Below are positions 18,228 through 26,950 of a DNA stretch of 64,000 nucleotides, one piece after another. The notes beneath the pieces are model-generated. The model was not told the origin of the DNA. It saw only the letters and a program-made list of their open reading frames with translations, and ran no database searches. Source of the stretch: Myxococcus stipitatus DSM 14675. Its GTDB lineage: Bacteria > Myxococcota > Myxococcia > Myxococcales > Myxococcaceae. The position numbers were made by a program, and so were the translations under genes. The stretch lies in NCBI RefSeq assembly GCF_000331735.1, contig NC_020126.1, positions 2,170,001 to 2,234,000 on the forward strand, read 5' to 3'. Every line of letters starts with the position of its first letter. Positions within the stretch are counted from its first letter, which is position 1.

Positions 18228-20054
18228 ATGAAGATTCGCGCAGAAACCCCGAAGCTTCCCGTCACGCGCTCCACCGACACTCGGCCGGCCAAGGTGGAGA
18301 ACAAGGCCGTGGGGTACTCGCAGGGGTCCTCGTTCGAGGGGCAGGCGAAGCCCGCGCTGGCGAAGCCCGCCACCCCGCTGACGCCGCCCGTGAAGTCCGG
18401 CCCGGTGGCCATGGACAGCGCGGCCAGCAAGGAAGCCATCCAGACGACGGTGGACTTCCTCCAGCAGCAGAACACCCCCACCGTGTCGCAGTTGATGGCG
18501 GGCCGCTCCACCGTGGTGAACCGCGCGGACTTCGCGCCGCGCGCGGTGGAGAAGGACGACCTGGGCATGACGCACGTGCGGATGGACCGCATGAGCGAGG
18601 GCGTCCGCGTCTTTGGCGAGCAGGTGGTGAGCCACCTGGACAAGGCCGGCAAGGTGGACAGCGTCACGGGTGACGTGGCGACCATCCCCGCGGGCCTGGG
18701 CAAGAGCCCCACGAAGCTGTCCGCGCAGGACGCGCTGGCCGTGGCCCAGAAGGACTTCGCGGGCAAGACGGACCGCGAGCCCACCACCGAGCGCGTCATC
18801 TTCAAGGGGGCCGACGGCCAGTACCGCGCCGCGTACCACGTGCAGATGGCGAACACGACGGACGTGGGCCAGGGCAAGGAGCCGCGCCGCATGAACTACC
18901 TGGTCGACGCGCAGACCGGGCAGATGCTGGAGAAGTACAACCAGATGGGCGGCGTGTCGCACGGCCACGGCGCGGACCACGCCCACGGGAAGAAGCCCTC
19001 GCTCACCACCACGGAGCCGTCCAAGAAGCCCACGGACCCGTCGACGGAGCCCGCGACGGACAAGGTGAACGACACCACCCAGTACAGCGGCAAGGTGGAG
19101 ATCGGCAGCACGAAGAACAAGGACGGCACGTACTCGCTGGAGGACAAGAGCCGGGGCGGCGGCGTGGAGACGCGCGATGCGCTCAACCGCGACCCGGACA
19201 CGGACTCGGTGACGAACAAGGGCGTCTCCGACGACAACGACGTCTGGGGCGAGGCGACCGACGACGCGCGCAACAAGGACGCGGTGGACGCGCAGTACGG
19301 CGCCCAGACGACGTACGACTTCTACAAGGACGTGCTCGGCCGCAACTCCATCGACGGCAAGGGCGAGAAGCTCATCTCCGACGTCCACGTGGGCAAGGAC
19401 TTCGCCAACGCGTTCTGGGACGGCGACAAGATGAACTACGGCGACGGTGACGGCGACCAGTTCGGCTCGCTCACCACGCTGGACATCGCCGGCCACGAAA
19501 TCACCCACGGCCTCACCGAGCGCACCGCGGGCCTCCAGTACCGCAACGAGTCCGGTGCCCTCAACGAGTCGCTCAGCGACATCATGGGCGTGGGCGTGGA
19601 GTGGTACGCCAGCCAGAAGAACGGCGCCGTGAAGTTCGACTGGACGGTGGGCGAGGACACGTACACGCCCAACAACGGCGACCCCACCGACGGCCTGCGC
19701 GACATGAGCAACCCGCCCAGCGACGGCATGTCGCCGGACCACTACTCCAAGCGCTACAAGGGCACGCAGGACTACGGCGGCGTGCACATCAACTCGGGCA
19801 TCCCGAACAACGCCTTCTACCTGCTGTCCGAGGGCGGCAAGAACCGCACCTCCGGCGACGAGGTGAAGCAGGGCATCGGCATCGAGAAGGGCCTGAAGAT
19901 CTTCGCGCGCGCCCAGAGCTTCTACATGACGCCGACCACCAACTTCACCCAGGCCCGCGAGGCCACGTACAAGGCCGCGCAGGACCTGTACGGCAAGGAC
20001 TCCGTCGAGGCGAAGACGGTGCTGGAGAGCTGGTCCGCGGTGGGCGTGAAGTAG
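18228..20054 (+). CDS. M4 (thermolysin-family) metalloprotease
   Basis: 608 residues. Residues 1-60 are Pro/Lys-rich with no hydrophobic signal peptide. An FTP propeptide-like region follows (MTHVRMDRMSEGVRVFGEQV), then a His/Thr/Lys-rich linker (HGHGADHAHGKKPSL), then the M4 catalytic domain. Zinc site: HEITH (H423, E424, H427) with the third ligand E447 in GALNESLSD; the YGGVHINSG segment supplies the active-site His. All catalytic residues are present, so it should be an active, self-processing endopeptidase. The missing export signal is odd for this family. A strong hairpin follows. Confidence 0.95.
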   Translation: MKIRAETPKLPVTRSTDTRPAKVENKAVGYSQGSSFEGQAKPALAKPATPLTPPVKSGPVAMDSAASKEAIQTTVDFLQQQNTPTVSQLMAGRSTVVNRADFAPRAVEKDDLGMTHVRMDRMSEGVRVFGEQVVSHLDKAGKVDSVTGDVATIPAGLGKSPTKLSAQDALAVAQKDFAGKTDREPTTERVIFKGADGQYRAAYHVQMANTTDVGQGKEPRRMNYLVDAQTGQMLEKYNQMGGVSHGHGADHAHGKKPSLTTTEPSKKPTDPSTEPATDKVNDTTQYSGKVEIGSTKNKDGTYSLEDKSRGGGVETRDALNRDPDTDSVTNKGVSDDNDVWGEATDDARNKDAVDAQYGAQTTYDFYKDVLGRNSIDGKGEKLISDVHVGKDFANAFWDGDKMNYGDGDGDQFGSLTTLDIAGHEITHGLTERTAGLQYRNESGALNESLSDIMGVGVEWYASQKNGAVKFDWTVGEDTYTPNNGDPTDGLRDMSNPPSDGMSPDHYSKRYKGTQDYGGVHINSGIPNNAFYLLSEGGKNRTSGDEVKQGIGIEKGLKIFARAQSFYMTPTTNFTQAREATYKAAQDLYGKDSVEAKTVLESWSAVGVK

Positions 20055-20072
20055 GCCCGCGCGTTTGAATCT

Positions 20073-20108
20073 CCTGGAGGGTGCGTGCGGCAACCCGCGC
20101 CCTCCAGG
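20073..20108 (+). terminator. Hairpin after the protease gene
   Basis: CCTGGAGGG at 20073-20081 pairs with CCCTCCAGG at 20100-20108, with further partial GCG/CGC pairing in the loop. No T run follows. A probable terminator for the M4 protease gene. Confidence 0.6.
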
Positions 20109-20227
20109 TGCAGCAAGGACTTGCCCGCTGGCCCGCCCCTCTCCGGGGAACGAGGCCCGGTTCGACAGGGGAATGCATCTCTCGTCCGAGTGGCCCAGAC
20201 CCAGGTCACCGACGCTTGGAGATGAAC

Positions 20228-21619
20228 ATGCCCCTGCACGGCAAAGAGGAAGTCCGAGACCGCCTCAACGACGACGTCTACGCCTCGCCGGACCTCTCCG
20301 TCCCGATGCCGAAGTACCGCATCCCCGACGAGGAGCACAGTCCGGACCATGCGTATGCCGTCGTCCACGACGAGCTGTTGCTCGACGGCAACTCGCGGCA
20401 GAACCTGGCCACCTTCTGTCAGACCTGGTCCGAGCCTCAGGTGCACAAGCTCATGGACGAGTGCCTCGACAAGAACATGATCGACAAGGACGAGTACCCG
20501 CAGACCGCGGAGATTGAGACGCGGTGCGTGAACATGCTCGCGGACTTGTGGCACGCGCCTCACGCGGCCAGCACCATGGGCTGCTCCACGACGGGCTCCA
20601 GCGAGGCGGCCATGCTGGGGGGCCTGGCGCTCAAGTGGCGCTGGCGCGCGAAGCGGAAGGCGGAGGGCAAGTCCACCGACAAGCCCAACCTCATCTGCGG
20701 TCCGGTGCAGATTTGCTGGCACAAGTTCGCGCGCTACTTCGACGTGGAGCTGCGCCAGGTGCCGCTCGCGCCGGGCCGCATGGTGATGACGCCCGAGGAG
20801 GTGCTCAAGCGCTGCGACGAGAACACCATCGGCGTCGTGCCCACGCTGGGCATCACCTTCAACCTCATCTACGAGCCCGTGCAGGAGATTGCCGCCGCGC
20901 TGGATGACCTCCAGAAGCGCACCGGCCTGGACATCCCCATGCACGTGGACGCGGCCAGCGGCGGCTTCCTCGCGCCCTTCATCCACCAGGACGTCGTCTG
21001 GGACTTCACGCTGCCGCGCGTGAAGTCCATCAACGCCTCCGGCCACAAGTTCGGCCTCACCCCGCTGGGCTGCGGCTGGGTGGTGTGGCGCGACAAGGAG
21101 GACCTGCCCGAGGAGCTCATCTTCCGCGTCGACTACCTGGGCGGCGACATGCCGACCTTCGCGCTGAACTTCTCGCGGCCAGGCGGGCAGATCGTCATCC
21201 AGTACTACAACTTCCTCCGGCTGGGGAAGGAAGGCTACCGGCGCTTGCAGCAGTCGTGCTCGGACACCGCGAACTTCATCGCGAAGGCCATCGAGCAGAT
21301 TGGCCCCTTCGACATCGTCTACGACGGCCGGGGCGGCGTGCCGGGCGTGTGCTGGAAGATGAAGGACGGCGCGAACCCGGGCTTCACGCTCTATGACCTG
21401 GCCGACCGCATGCGCGAGCGCGGCTGGCTGGTGCCCGCGTACCCGATGCCGGCGGATATCCACGACATGGTGGTGCAGCGCGTGCTCGTGCGCCATGGCG
21501 TCAGCCGGGACCTGGCCACGCTGCTGGTGACGGACCTCATCGCGTGCATCGAGCACTTCAAGCGGCACCCGGTGAGCGCGCCCATGACGCGCGAAGAGGC
21601 GTCCGGCTACCACCACTGA
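20228..21619 (+). CDS. gadB: Glutamate decarboxylase
   Basis: 463 residues, close to the 466 of E. coli GadB. A PLP-dependent enzyme that converts glutamate to GABA and CO2 while consuming a cytosolic proton, giving acid resistance. Visible signatures: [47 protein letters not shown] and the PLP lysine K274 in NASGHKFGL, followed by [14 protein letters not shown] chose the ATG at 20228 because GGAG ends at 20221, six bases away; the ATG at 20222 abuts it. No glutamate/GABA antiporter (GadC) gene is adjacent, so partner transport, if any, lies elsewhere. The C-terminal His (YHH end) resembles that of pH-sensing GadB. Confidence 0.96.
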   Translation: MPLHGKEEVRDRLNDDVYASPDLSVPMPKYRIPDEEHSPDHAYAVVHDELLLDGNSRQNLATFCQTWSEPQVHKLMDECLDKNMIDKDEYPQTAEIETRCVNMLADLWHAPHAASTMGCSTTGSSEAAMLGGLALKWRWRAKRKAEGKSTDKPNLICGPVQICWHKFARYFDVELRQVPLAPGRMVMTPEEVLKRCDENTIGVVPTLGITFNLIYEPVQEIAAALDDLQKRTGLDIPMHVDAASGGFLAPFIHQDVVWDFTLPRVKSINASGHKFGLTPLGCGWVVWRDKEDLPEELIFRVDYLGGDMPTFALNFSRPGGQIVIQYYNFLRLGKEGYRRLQQSCSDTANFIAKAIEQIGPFDIVYDGRGGVPGVCWKMKDGANPGFTLYDLADRMRERGWLVPAYPMPADIHDMVVQRVLVRHGVSRDLATLLVTDLIACIEHFKRHPVSAPMTREEASGYHH

Positions 21620-21633
21620 GCCCAGGGCTCCTC

Positions 21634-21668
21634 CACGGAGCGCGTCCCGTGCGTGGGCGCGCTCCGTG
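21634..21668. terminator. Bidirectional terminator hairpin
   Basis: A perfect 11-base stem: CACGGAGCGCG (21634-21644) with CGCGCTCCGTG (21658-21668), loop of 13. It lies exactly between the convergent stops of gadB and the MFS gene. No T run on either side. Confidence 0.7.
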
Positions 21669-21676
21669 CCGCTGCT

Positions 21677-23146
21677 TCAGTGAGGCGCGGCGGCGCTGCT
21701 CGTGGACACCGGCGGCCCGGCGGTGCGCTGGACGCGCGGGAAGAACAAGCCGGAGATGAAGGCCGCCAGCGTGAAGGCGCAGATGAGCCAGAAGTTGATG
21801 GTCAACCCCGTGGTCAGCGCGCCGCTGAGGGTCTCCAGCACCTCCGGGGGAATGGCGTGGCCTCGCTCCGGGCCCAAGAGGGCGTTGGTGGCCGACAGGG
21901 GAATGCTGGGGTCCTTCATGAGCTGGGACACCATGACGCCTCCCATCAACCCCACGCCCAGCACTCCGCCGATGGTGCGGAAGAACATGTTGCTCGCCGT
22001 GGCCACTCCGCGCAGCTCCCACCCCACGCTCGTCTGCACCGCGATGAGCAAGGACGTGGAGGCAAAGCCCAGGCCCACGCCGAACACCCCCAGCGCCACC
22101 TGGAGCGCGAGCAGCGACGCGCCCTGCTTGAGCAGGAACGCCATCGCCGTGGCGCCCAGCACCGTCAATCCCAGCCCTCCGACAATGAGCGGCCGGAAGC
22201 CCGTGCGCAGCATCACCTTCCCGGCGAGCAGCGCCGCCAGCGGCCAGGCGACAATCATGGGCGTAATCATCCCGCCCGCCACCGTGGGCGTGCTGCCCAG
22301 GACGGCCTGGACGTAGAGCGGCACGTACGTGGTGGCCCCGAACATCGCCGCGGAGAACAGCGCCCCGGCGATGGAGGAGACGGCGATGGCGGGGTACTTG
22401 AAGATTGTCATCGGGATGACGGGCGCGGCGGCCCGCTTCTCCACCGCGACGAAGGCCGCCAGCAGCACCGCCGCCACCGGCAGCGCCCACAGGTTCATCC
22501 CAATCCCTTGCACCCCGATGAGCAGCGCCACCACACCCGCGCACAGGAGCGCGGCGCCCGCGTAGTCCAACTGCTGGGGCTTGTGCTGGACCTCCTCATG
22601 GAAGAACGCGATGAGCAGCCCGAAGGTCAACACCGCCACCGGCACATTGATGAAGAATATCCAGTGCCAGCTCAGGTACTTCACGATGAGCCCACCGGTG
22701 ACGGGGCCGACCAGACCCGCCACGCCCCACACCGCGCTGAAGGCCCCCTGCACGCGGCCTCGCTCCTCCATGGTGTAGAGGTCTCCAATGATGGTGAGCG
22801 CGACGGGCTGGATGGCGCCGGCCCCCACGCCTTGGAATATCCGGAAGGCGATGAGCGCGTTCATCGACATCGCCAGGCCACTGGCGATGGAGCCCAGGCA
22901 GAACAGCCCGATGCCAAACAACAGCACGGGCTTGCGCCCGTACAAGTCGGACAACTTGCCGTAGATGGGCACGGTGATGGTGGAGGCCAGCAGGTACGCG
23001 GTGAAGACCCACGCATAGCTCTGGATGCCCCCCAGCTCGCCCACCACGGTGGGCATCGCGGTGGACACGACGGTGACCTCCAACGCCGCCGTGAAAAGGC
23101 TCAGGGCCAACGCCAACGTGGTCAGGGGTCGGTGGGTCTTTCTCAT
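21677..23146 (-). CDS. DHA2-family MFS drug transporter
   Basis: 489 residues from the ATG at 23146 (CGGAG just upstream). About 14 membrane helices, as in drug:H+ antiporters of the DHA2 family. Motif A is GKLSDLYGRKPV after helix 2, and GLVGPVTGGLI in helix 5 is the antiporter motif C. The protein begins MRKTHRP and ends in a short cytosolic Ser/Ala tail. It would export a hydrophobic compound in exchange for protons across the inner membrane. Convergent with gadB, so not in that operon. Confidence 0.92.
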   Translation of the reverse strand: MRKTHRPLTTLALALSLFTAALEVTVVSTAMPTVVGELGGIQSYAWVFTAYLLASTITVPIYGKLSDLYGRKPVLLFGIGLFCLGSIASGLAMSMNALIAFRIFQGVGAGAIQPVALTIIGDLYTMEERGRVQGAFSAVWGVAGLVGPVTGGLIVKYLSWHWIFFINVPVAVLTFGLLIAFFHEEVQHKPQQLDYAGAALLCAGVVALLIGVQGIGMNLWALPVAAVLLAAFVAVEKRAAAPVIPMTIFKYPAIAVSSIAGALFSAAMFGATTYVPLYVQAVLGSTPTVAGGMITPMIVAWPLAALLAGKVMLRTGFRPLIVGGLGLTVLGATAMAFLLKQGASLLALQVALGVFGVGLGFASTSLLIAVQTSVGWELRGVATASNMFFRTIGGVLGVGLMGGVMVSQLMKDPSIPLSATNALLGPERGHAIPPEVLETLSGALTTGLTINFWLICAFTLAAFISGLFFPRVQRTAGPPVSTSSAAAPH

Positions 23147-23406
23147 GCGCTCCGGTGCGGTAGATGACCCATTCACTTGTAATGGGTGCCTTCTCGAGTC
23201 GCCAGCGCCAATCTTTCCGCGCACTTGGAAAGGCAGGGGAAATTCGGGAAACGCGTGTCGATCGGTGCCTTTCTCGTTCGTCGCCGCTGCTGAGCGGCGA
23301 ATTCGCGCTCGGTCCACGGCCCGGGGGGGCCCGAATCGCGGTCGGACCGACGTGCGCCGTCCATTCGAGGACGCTTCAAACCGTCCTCGCGCGCGCGGGA
23401 GCATTC

Positions 23407-24081
23407 ATGAAGAAGACGCCAGGAATCATCGTGGTCGCCATCGCCGTCCTGCTGCTCGCCGTCGGCCGCAGGCCGGACACGTTTCGCGTCGAACGGAGCG
23501 CGACCATCCAGGCGCCCGCGGAGGTGGTGTTCTCACTGGTGAACGACTTTCGTCGGTGGGAGCAGTGGTCGCCGTGGTGGAAGTTGGAGCCCACGCAGCA
23601 GGTGGCCTTCGCCGGTTCCGCGGAAGGCGTGGGGGCTGTCTATGAATGGCGCGGTGAGCGCACGGGCTCCGGGCGGATGGAAATCGTGGAGAGCCAGCCC
23701 AACACCTATGTGCGAATCCGGCTCGACTTCACCGAGCCGATGCGCGCCACCAACACCACGGAGTACGTGCTGACGCCCGTGCCCGGCGGCGTGGCGCTGA
23801 CGTGGGTGATGTCCGGAGAGAACACCTTCGCTGGCAAGGTGCTCCAGCTCTTCGCCAGCATGGACGAGATGATGGGCCGCGACTTCGAGCGCGGACTGGC
23901 CGACATCAAGCACCTGGCCGAGTCCCCTCAAGGCGCCTCCGCGCAACCGTCCATGGGCGAGGCGGGGCTCCACTTCCACGGAGACACCCTCGAGCGCGAC
24001 GCGGACCGGGACGTCGTCGTCACCCGGGGCCTGGAGACGCCCCTCATCCACTCGCGAAAGTCCCGCCCGGTGCGTGAGTAG
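23407..24081 (+). CDS. SRPBCC/polyketide-cyclase-like protein
   Basis: 224 residues from the ATG at 23407 (GGGAG six bases upstream). A single N-terminal hydrophobic segment (IIVVAIAVLLLAVG) is followed by a START/SRPBCC-fold domain: FRVERSATIQAPAEVVFSLV, DFRRWEQWSPWW, and a C-terminal helix MGRDFERGLADIKHL. This matches the family of membrane-anchored SRPBCC proteins that hold hydrophobic ligands. The last 45 residues are low-complexity and charged. The ligand is unknown. Confidence 0.85.
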   Translation: MKKTPGIIVVAIAVLLLAVGRRPDTFRVERSATIQAPAEVVFSLVNDFRRWEQWSPWWKLEPTQQVAFAGSAEGVGAVYEWRGERTGSGRMEIVESQPNTYVRIRLDFTEPMRATNTTEYVLTPVPGGVALTWVMSGENTFAGKVLQLFASMDEMMGRDFERGLADIKHLAESPQGASAQPSMGEAGLHFHGDTLERDADRDVVVTRGLETPLIHSRKSRPVRE

Positions 24082-24162
24082 GGGATTGGGCGGGGAGGTG
24101 TGTAACCGTGATTTTTCTCCTGACGTAGTGGGATTCGTACCCCGCTTGTAAGGAGATTGCCC

Positions 24163-25188
24163 ATGTCCCCGAAGATCTGCCGGACCCCGACGCCGACCAC
24201 GACCAAGACGTGCAACCACGACAAGGGGAACACCGAGAAGCCCCAGTCCAAGCTGGTGTCGCCGCTCGACAAGCCGCTGCCGAAGAGCAACCCGAGCTTC
24301 AGCCGGCCGGATGGGAAGGAAGGGATGCCGGATGGCAAGGGGGGCTTCCGCCACGGCGGGCTCGACTGGTTCGCCAAGGCGGGCACCAACGTCCGGGCGC
24401 CCGTCGACGGCAAGGTCATCGAGGTGAAGCAGTCGAAGGGCTCATCGGGTCAGGTCTTCGGCGGCACGGTGAAGGTGGAGGGCAAGGACGGCAAGGTCTG
24501 GGTCTTCCGCCACGTGGACCCCGCGAAGGTGAAGGTGGGCCAGAAGGTGCAGGCCGGTGACACCATCGCGAAGGTCTCGGACTGGAAGGGCACCTCCAGC
24601 GACCACGTCCACATGGAGGTCTGGAAGAACCTCAAGGGCGGGTACAACTTCAACAACGCCATCGACCCGGTGAAGGCCCTCCAGGGCGCCTCGCGGGACG
24701 TCAACGGCACCACCACCTCCGGGCCGGGCCCGTCCAAGCCGAGCACCACGTCCAGCACGTCGCCCAACTCGGCGTCCGGCACGCGGCCTGGCTCCCCGCT
24801 GGGGTGCGTCGGGATTTCCCTCAACAAGAGCCCTTACGCGCCCGACGGCTTCGATGCCGGGAGCAACTCGGGGAACGTCGTCGCCAGCAGCGGCGACGGG
24901 TTCGACGCCGTGGACTTCTCCATGAACGGGAGCGCCAACGGCGCCAACGTCAATGGCGCCAGCGTCAACGGCAACGCGAGCATCTCCGACCTGTTCGATT
25001 CCGGGTGCTTCCCCAACCAGGGTGGCACGAGCATCCCCGGCACGCCTCCCAGCAAGCCAGACGTGTCCCATACCGGGTGCATCCCCCAGAAGGATGATGT
25101 CACCCGGCCGGCCGACACCTCCACGGGCTCCATGTCCGGCACCATCATGACGTTCATGTGGCGCTGGGACCATGTCGCGCAGGCGTGA
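24163..25188 (+). CDS. M23-family peptidase without export signal
   Basis: 341 residues from the ATG at 24163, with AAGGAGA upstream. Residues 1-35 are Thr/Lys/Pro-rich and not hydrophobic. An M23 (lysostaphin-type) domain fills residues 45-180: the first zinc motif HGGLD (HxxxD), the APVDGKV strand, and the second motif HVHMEVW (HxH). The domain is complete, so it should cleave cell-wall peptides. The last 150 residues are a Ser/Gly/Asn/Pro-rich tail with scattered Cys (NGANVNGASVNGNASISDLF). With no signal peptide it must leave the cell by another route or lysis, or act inside. Confidence 0.9.
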   Translation: MSPKICRTPTPTTTKTCNHDKGNTEKPQSKLVSPLDKPLPKSNPSFSRPDGKEGMPDGKGGFRHGGLDWFAKAGTNVRAPVDGKVIEVKQSKGSSGQVFGGTVKVEGKDGKVWVFRHVDPAKVKVGQKVQAGDTIAKVSDWKGTSSDHVHMEVWKNLKGGYNFNNAIDPVKALQGASRDVNGTTTSGPGPSKPSTTSSTSPNSASGTRPGSPLGCVGISLNKSPYAPDGFDAGSNSGNVVASSGDGFDAVDFSMNGSANGANVNGASVNGNASISDLFDSGCFPNQGGTSIPGTPPSKPDVSHTGCIPQKDDVTRPADTSTGSMSGTIMTFMWRWDHVAQA

Positions 25189-25227
25189 GCCTCACTCCTG
25201 ATGATTGGGTGACAATTGCCTCCATGT

Positions 25228-25315
25228 GACAATCCATCGTCCAGGGGCTCCCCACGGTGCCGCCACCTGTGTCGCGAGAGCGACAAGCAAGGGGAACCCT
25301 TGGACGATGTTGTGC
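25228..25315. repeat. Imperfect inverted repeat with nested hairpin
   Basis: CATCGTCCAGGGGCTCCCC (25235-25253) is the inverse of GGGGAACCCTTGGACGATG (25291-25309) with two mismatches. The match continues outward with ACAA/TTGT. Inside lies a perfect hairpin, GTCGC-GAGA-GCGAC at 25271-25284. The 88-base element fills most of the gap between the M23 and GH18-like genes. It may be a terminator, a structured leader or a small mobile (MITE-like) element. Confidence 0.6.
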
Positions 25316-25343
25316 TCGCCGCGCATCAGGCACAACTGGTGGC

Positions 25344-26939
25344 ATGGCGGAGAACACGCTGGTGGTGGTGGCGCGTCCGGAGTGGGTTCCAGGTGGGAGT
25401 CCGTGGTGGTCGACCTGCAAGGTCACCCTGCTGAACCTGACGGATGCGGCGGTCGTCAATCCCTACATCTCGTTCAAGGTGGGGCCGAAGCAGGTCCTCT
25501 TGAACAATCACGGCCTGGACTGGACGCGAAAGGGAGACACGGTGTCGGGCTATCTCGTGCCCGAGCGCCAGGTGATTCCACCGCGCTCCTCCCGGGAGTT
25601 CCGGCTGTCGGTGCAGGGAACCGGACAGAGTCAGGGGCCGCTGCCCTCGCGGTTCACCGTCAACGGGAAACCCGCGGACCCGCCCGAGGACCACGAGCCT
25701 CCCTCCATGCCCAGACGTGTGCGCGCCAGCCTGGTGGGCTCTCGACTCATCACCCTGGACTGGGATGCGTCTCGCGACAACGTCGCCGTCGCGGGCTATC
25801 GCGTGTCGTTCTCCGCGGGTGAGGGCGGGGAGGTCTACACGCTCACCACCGCGCGGCCGAGCGTGACGATTGCCGGACTCGCCTCGGCGACGGAGTACCG
25901 GATATCGGTGGTGGCGTTCGACGTGTCTGACAATCCATCGAAGCCGTCGGACGGGGTGAAGGTGCGCACGGGGCCTCCGCTGCCGGACATGGGGGACTGG
26001 GACGTGTCGAAGGCCCCGTTCCTGGACTTCACCGCCTGGCCCACGCCCAAGGTGGCCCGGTTCGCGAGGGAGACGCGGCTGGACGGCTTCATCCTGGGCT
26101 TCCTCTCGGCGCGGCGAGGCGGCGACAAGACGCTGTGCTGGGGTGGCAACGACCTGGTCGTGGACGCGGAGGATGGACGCTCCTTCAGCGGGAACGCGAC
26201 GGTCTCCGACTACGGCAAGAAGGACCTCCAGGAGTTCCGCAAGCAGGGCGGGAAGGTGGTGCTGTCCCTGGGCGGGACGGCGTCGGGAGTGCCCCTGGAG
26301 GCGGAGGAGACGGACGTGGCCCGGCTCGTCGCCTGCTACGCGGCGGTGCTTCGCAACTACGAGGTGCGGCACCTCGACTTCTCCTTCGAGAGCAGCTTCC
26401 TCCACGACGAGGAGGGGCTGGAGCGCCATGTCTCGGCCATGTCCCAACTGTTGGCCGTGTACCCGACGCTGAAGCTCTCCTACTCGCTGCCGGTGGATGG
26501 CGCGCCGGGCTCGCTGGTGGGCTTCAACGATGAAGGCGTGCGACTGCTGCGCAGGCTGGCCTCGGCGGGAATCGAGCCGTCGCTCATCAACGGCATGTTG
26601 ATGGAGTTCGGGCTGGCGGCGCCCCGGGATGCGTTCGACTGCTGTGTCCACGCGCTCGAAGGCATGCACGCGCACATCGCCGCCGCCTTTCCGCACTGGG
26701 GCACGGAGAAGGTCTGGCGGCGCATGGGGGCCTGTCCCATGTTCGGCCGCCACATCAACGGCCGCGAGTTCACGCTGGACCACCAGCGCAAGCTGGCGGA
26801 CTTCGCGCGGAAGCATCAGCTCGGGTGTCTCTCCGGCTGGGAAGTCACCATGGACGGGCGACAGGGCCGGCTGGACTTCTGCAAGTGCATCGCGGCCCGT
26901 GGGCCCGGGACTCCCGACGAGGAGCTGGCCGCGGGGTAG
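25344..26939 (+). CDS. GH18-like protein with fibronectin III domain
   Basis: 531 residues from the ATG at 25344; no signal peptide. Residues 1-100 form a carbohydrate-binding-type beta domain (WWSTCKVTLLNLTDAAVVNP). Residues 118-210 are a fibronectin type III domain (SMPRRVRASLVGSRLITLDW, then YRISVVAFDVSDNPS). Residues 225-500 are a GH18-type barrel (DGFILGFLSA, then KVVLSLGGTA). The GH18 signature DxxDxDxE is changed: the region reads RHLDFSFES, so the Glu (E349) and the second Asp (D345) remain, but the first Asp is Arg and the third is Ser. Activity on chitin may be reduced or shifted toward binding. Confidence 0.85.
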   Translation: MAENTLVVVARPEWVPGGSPWWSTCKVTLLNLTDAAVVNPYISFKVGPKQVLLNNHGLDWTRKGDTVSGYLVPERQVIPPRSSREFRLSVQGTGQSQGPLPSRFTVNGKPADPPEDHEPPSMPRRVRASLVGSRLITLDWDASRDNVAVAGYRVSFSAGEGGEVYTLTTARPSVTIAGLASATEYRISVVAFDVSDNPSKPSDGVKVRTGPPLPDMGDWDVSKAPFLDFTAWPTPKVARFARETRLDGFILGFLSARRGGDKTLCWGGNDLVVDAEDGRSFSGNATVSDYGKKDLQEFRKQGGKVVLSLGGTASGVPLEAEETDVARLVACYAAVLRNYEVRHLDFSFESSFLHDEEGLERHVSAMSQLLAVYPTLKLSYSLPVDGAPGSLVGFNDEGVRLLRRLASAGIEPSLINGMLMEFGLAAPRDAFDCCVHALEGMHAHIAAAFPHWGTEKVWRRMGACPMFGRHINGREFTLDHQRKLADFARKHQLGCLSGWEVTMDGRQGRLDFCKCIAARGPGTPDEELAAG

Positions 26940-26950
26940 GGCGTCCGGGC

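Noticed and set aside
18027-20093. Long open frame on the minus strand opposite the M4 protease
   Set aside because: It is the antisense of a complete, motif-bearing gene; composition (Val/Arg/His-rich) and lack of domains show an artefact of high GC.
21634-21668. Operator between gadB and the MFS gene
   Set aside because: The perfect stem lies between two convergent stops, so a terminator is the simpler reading.
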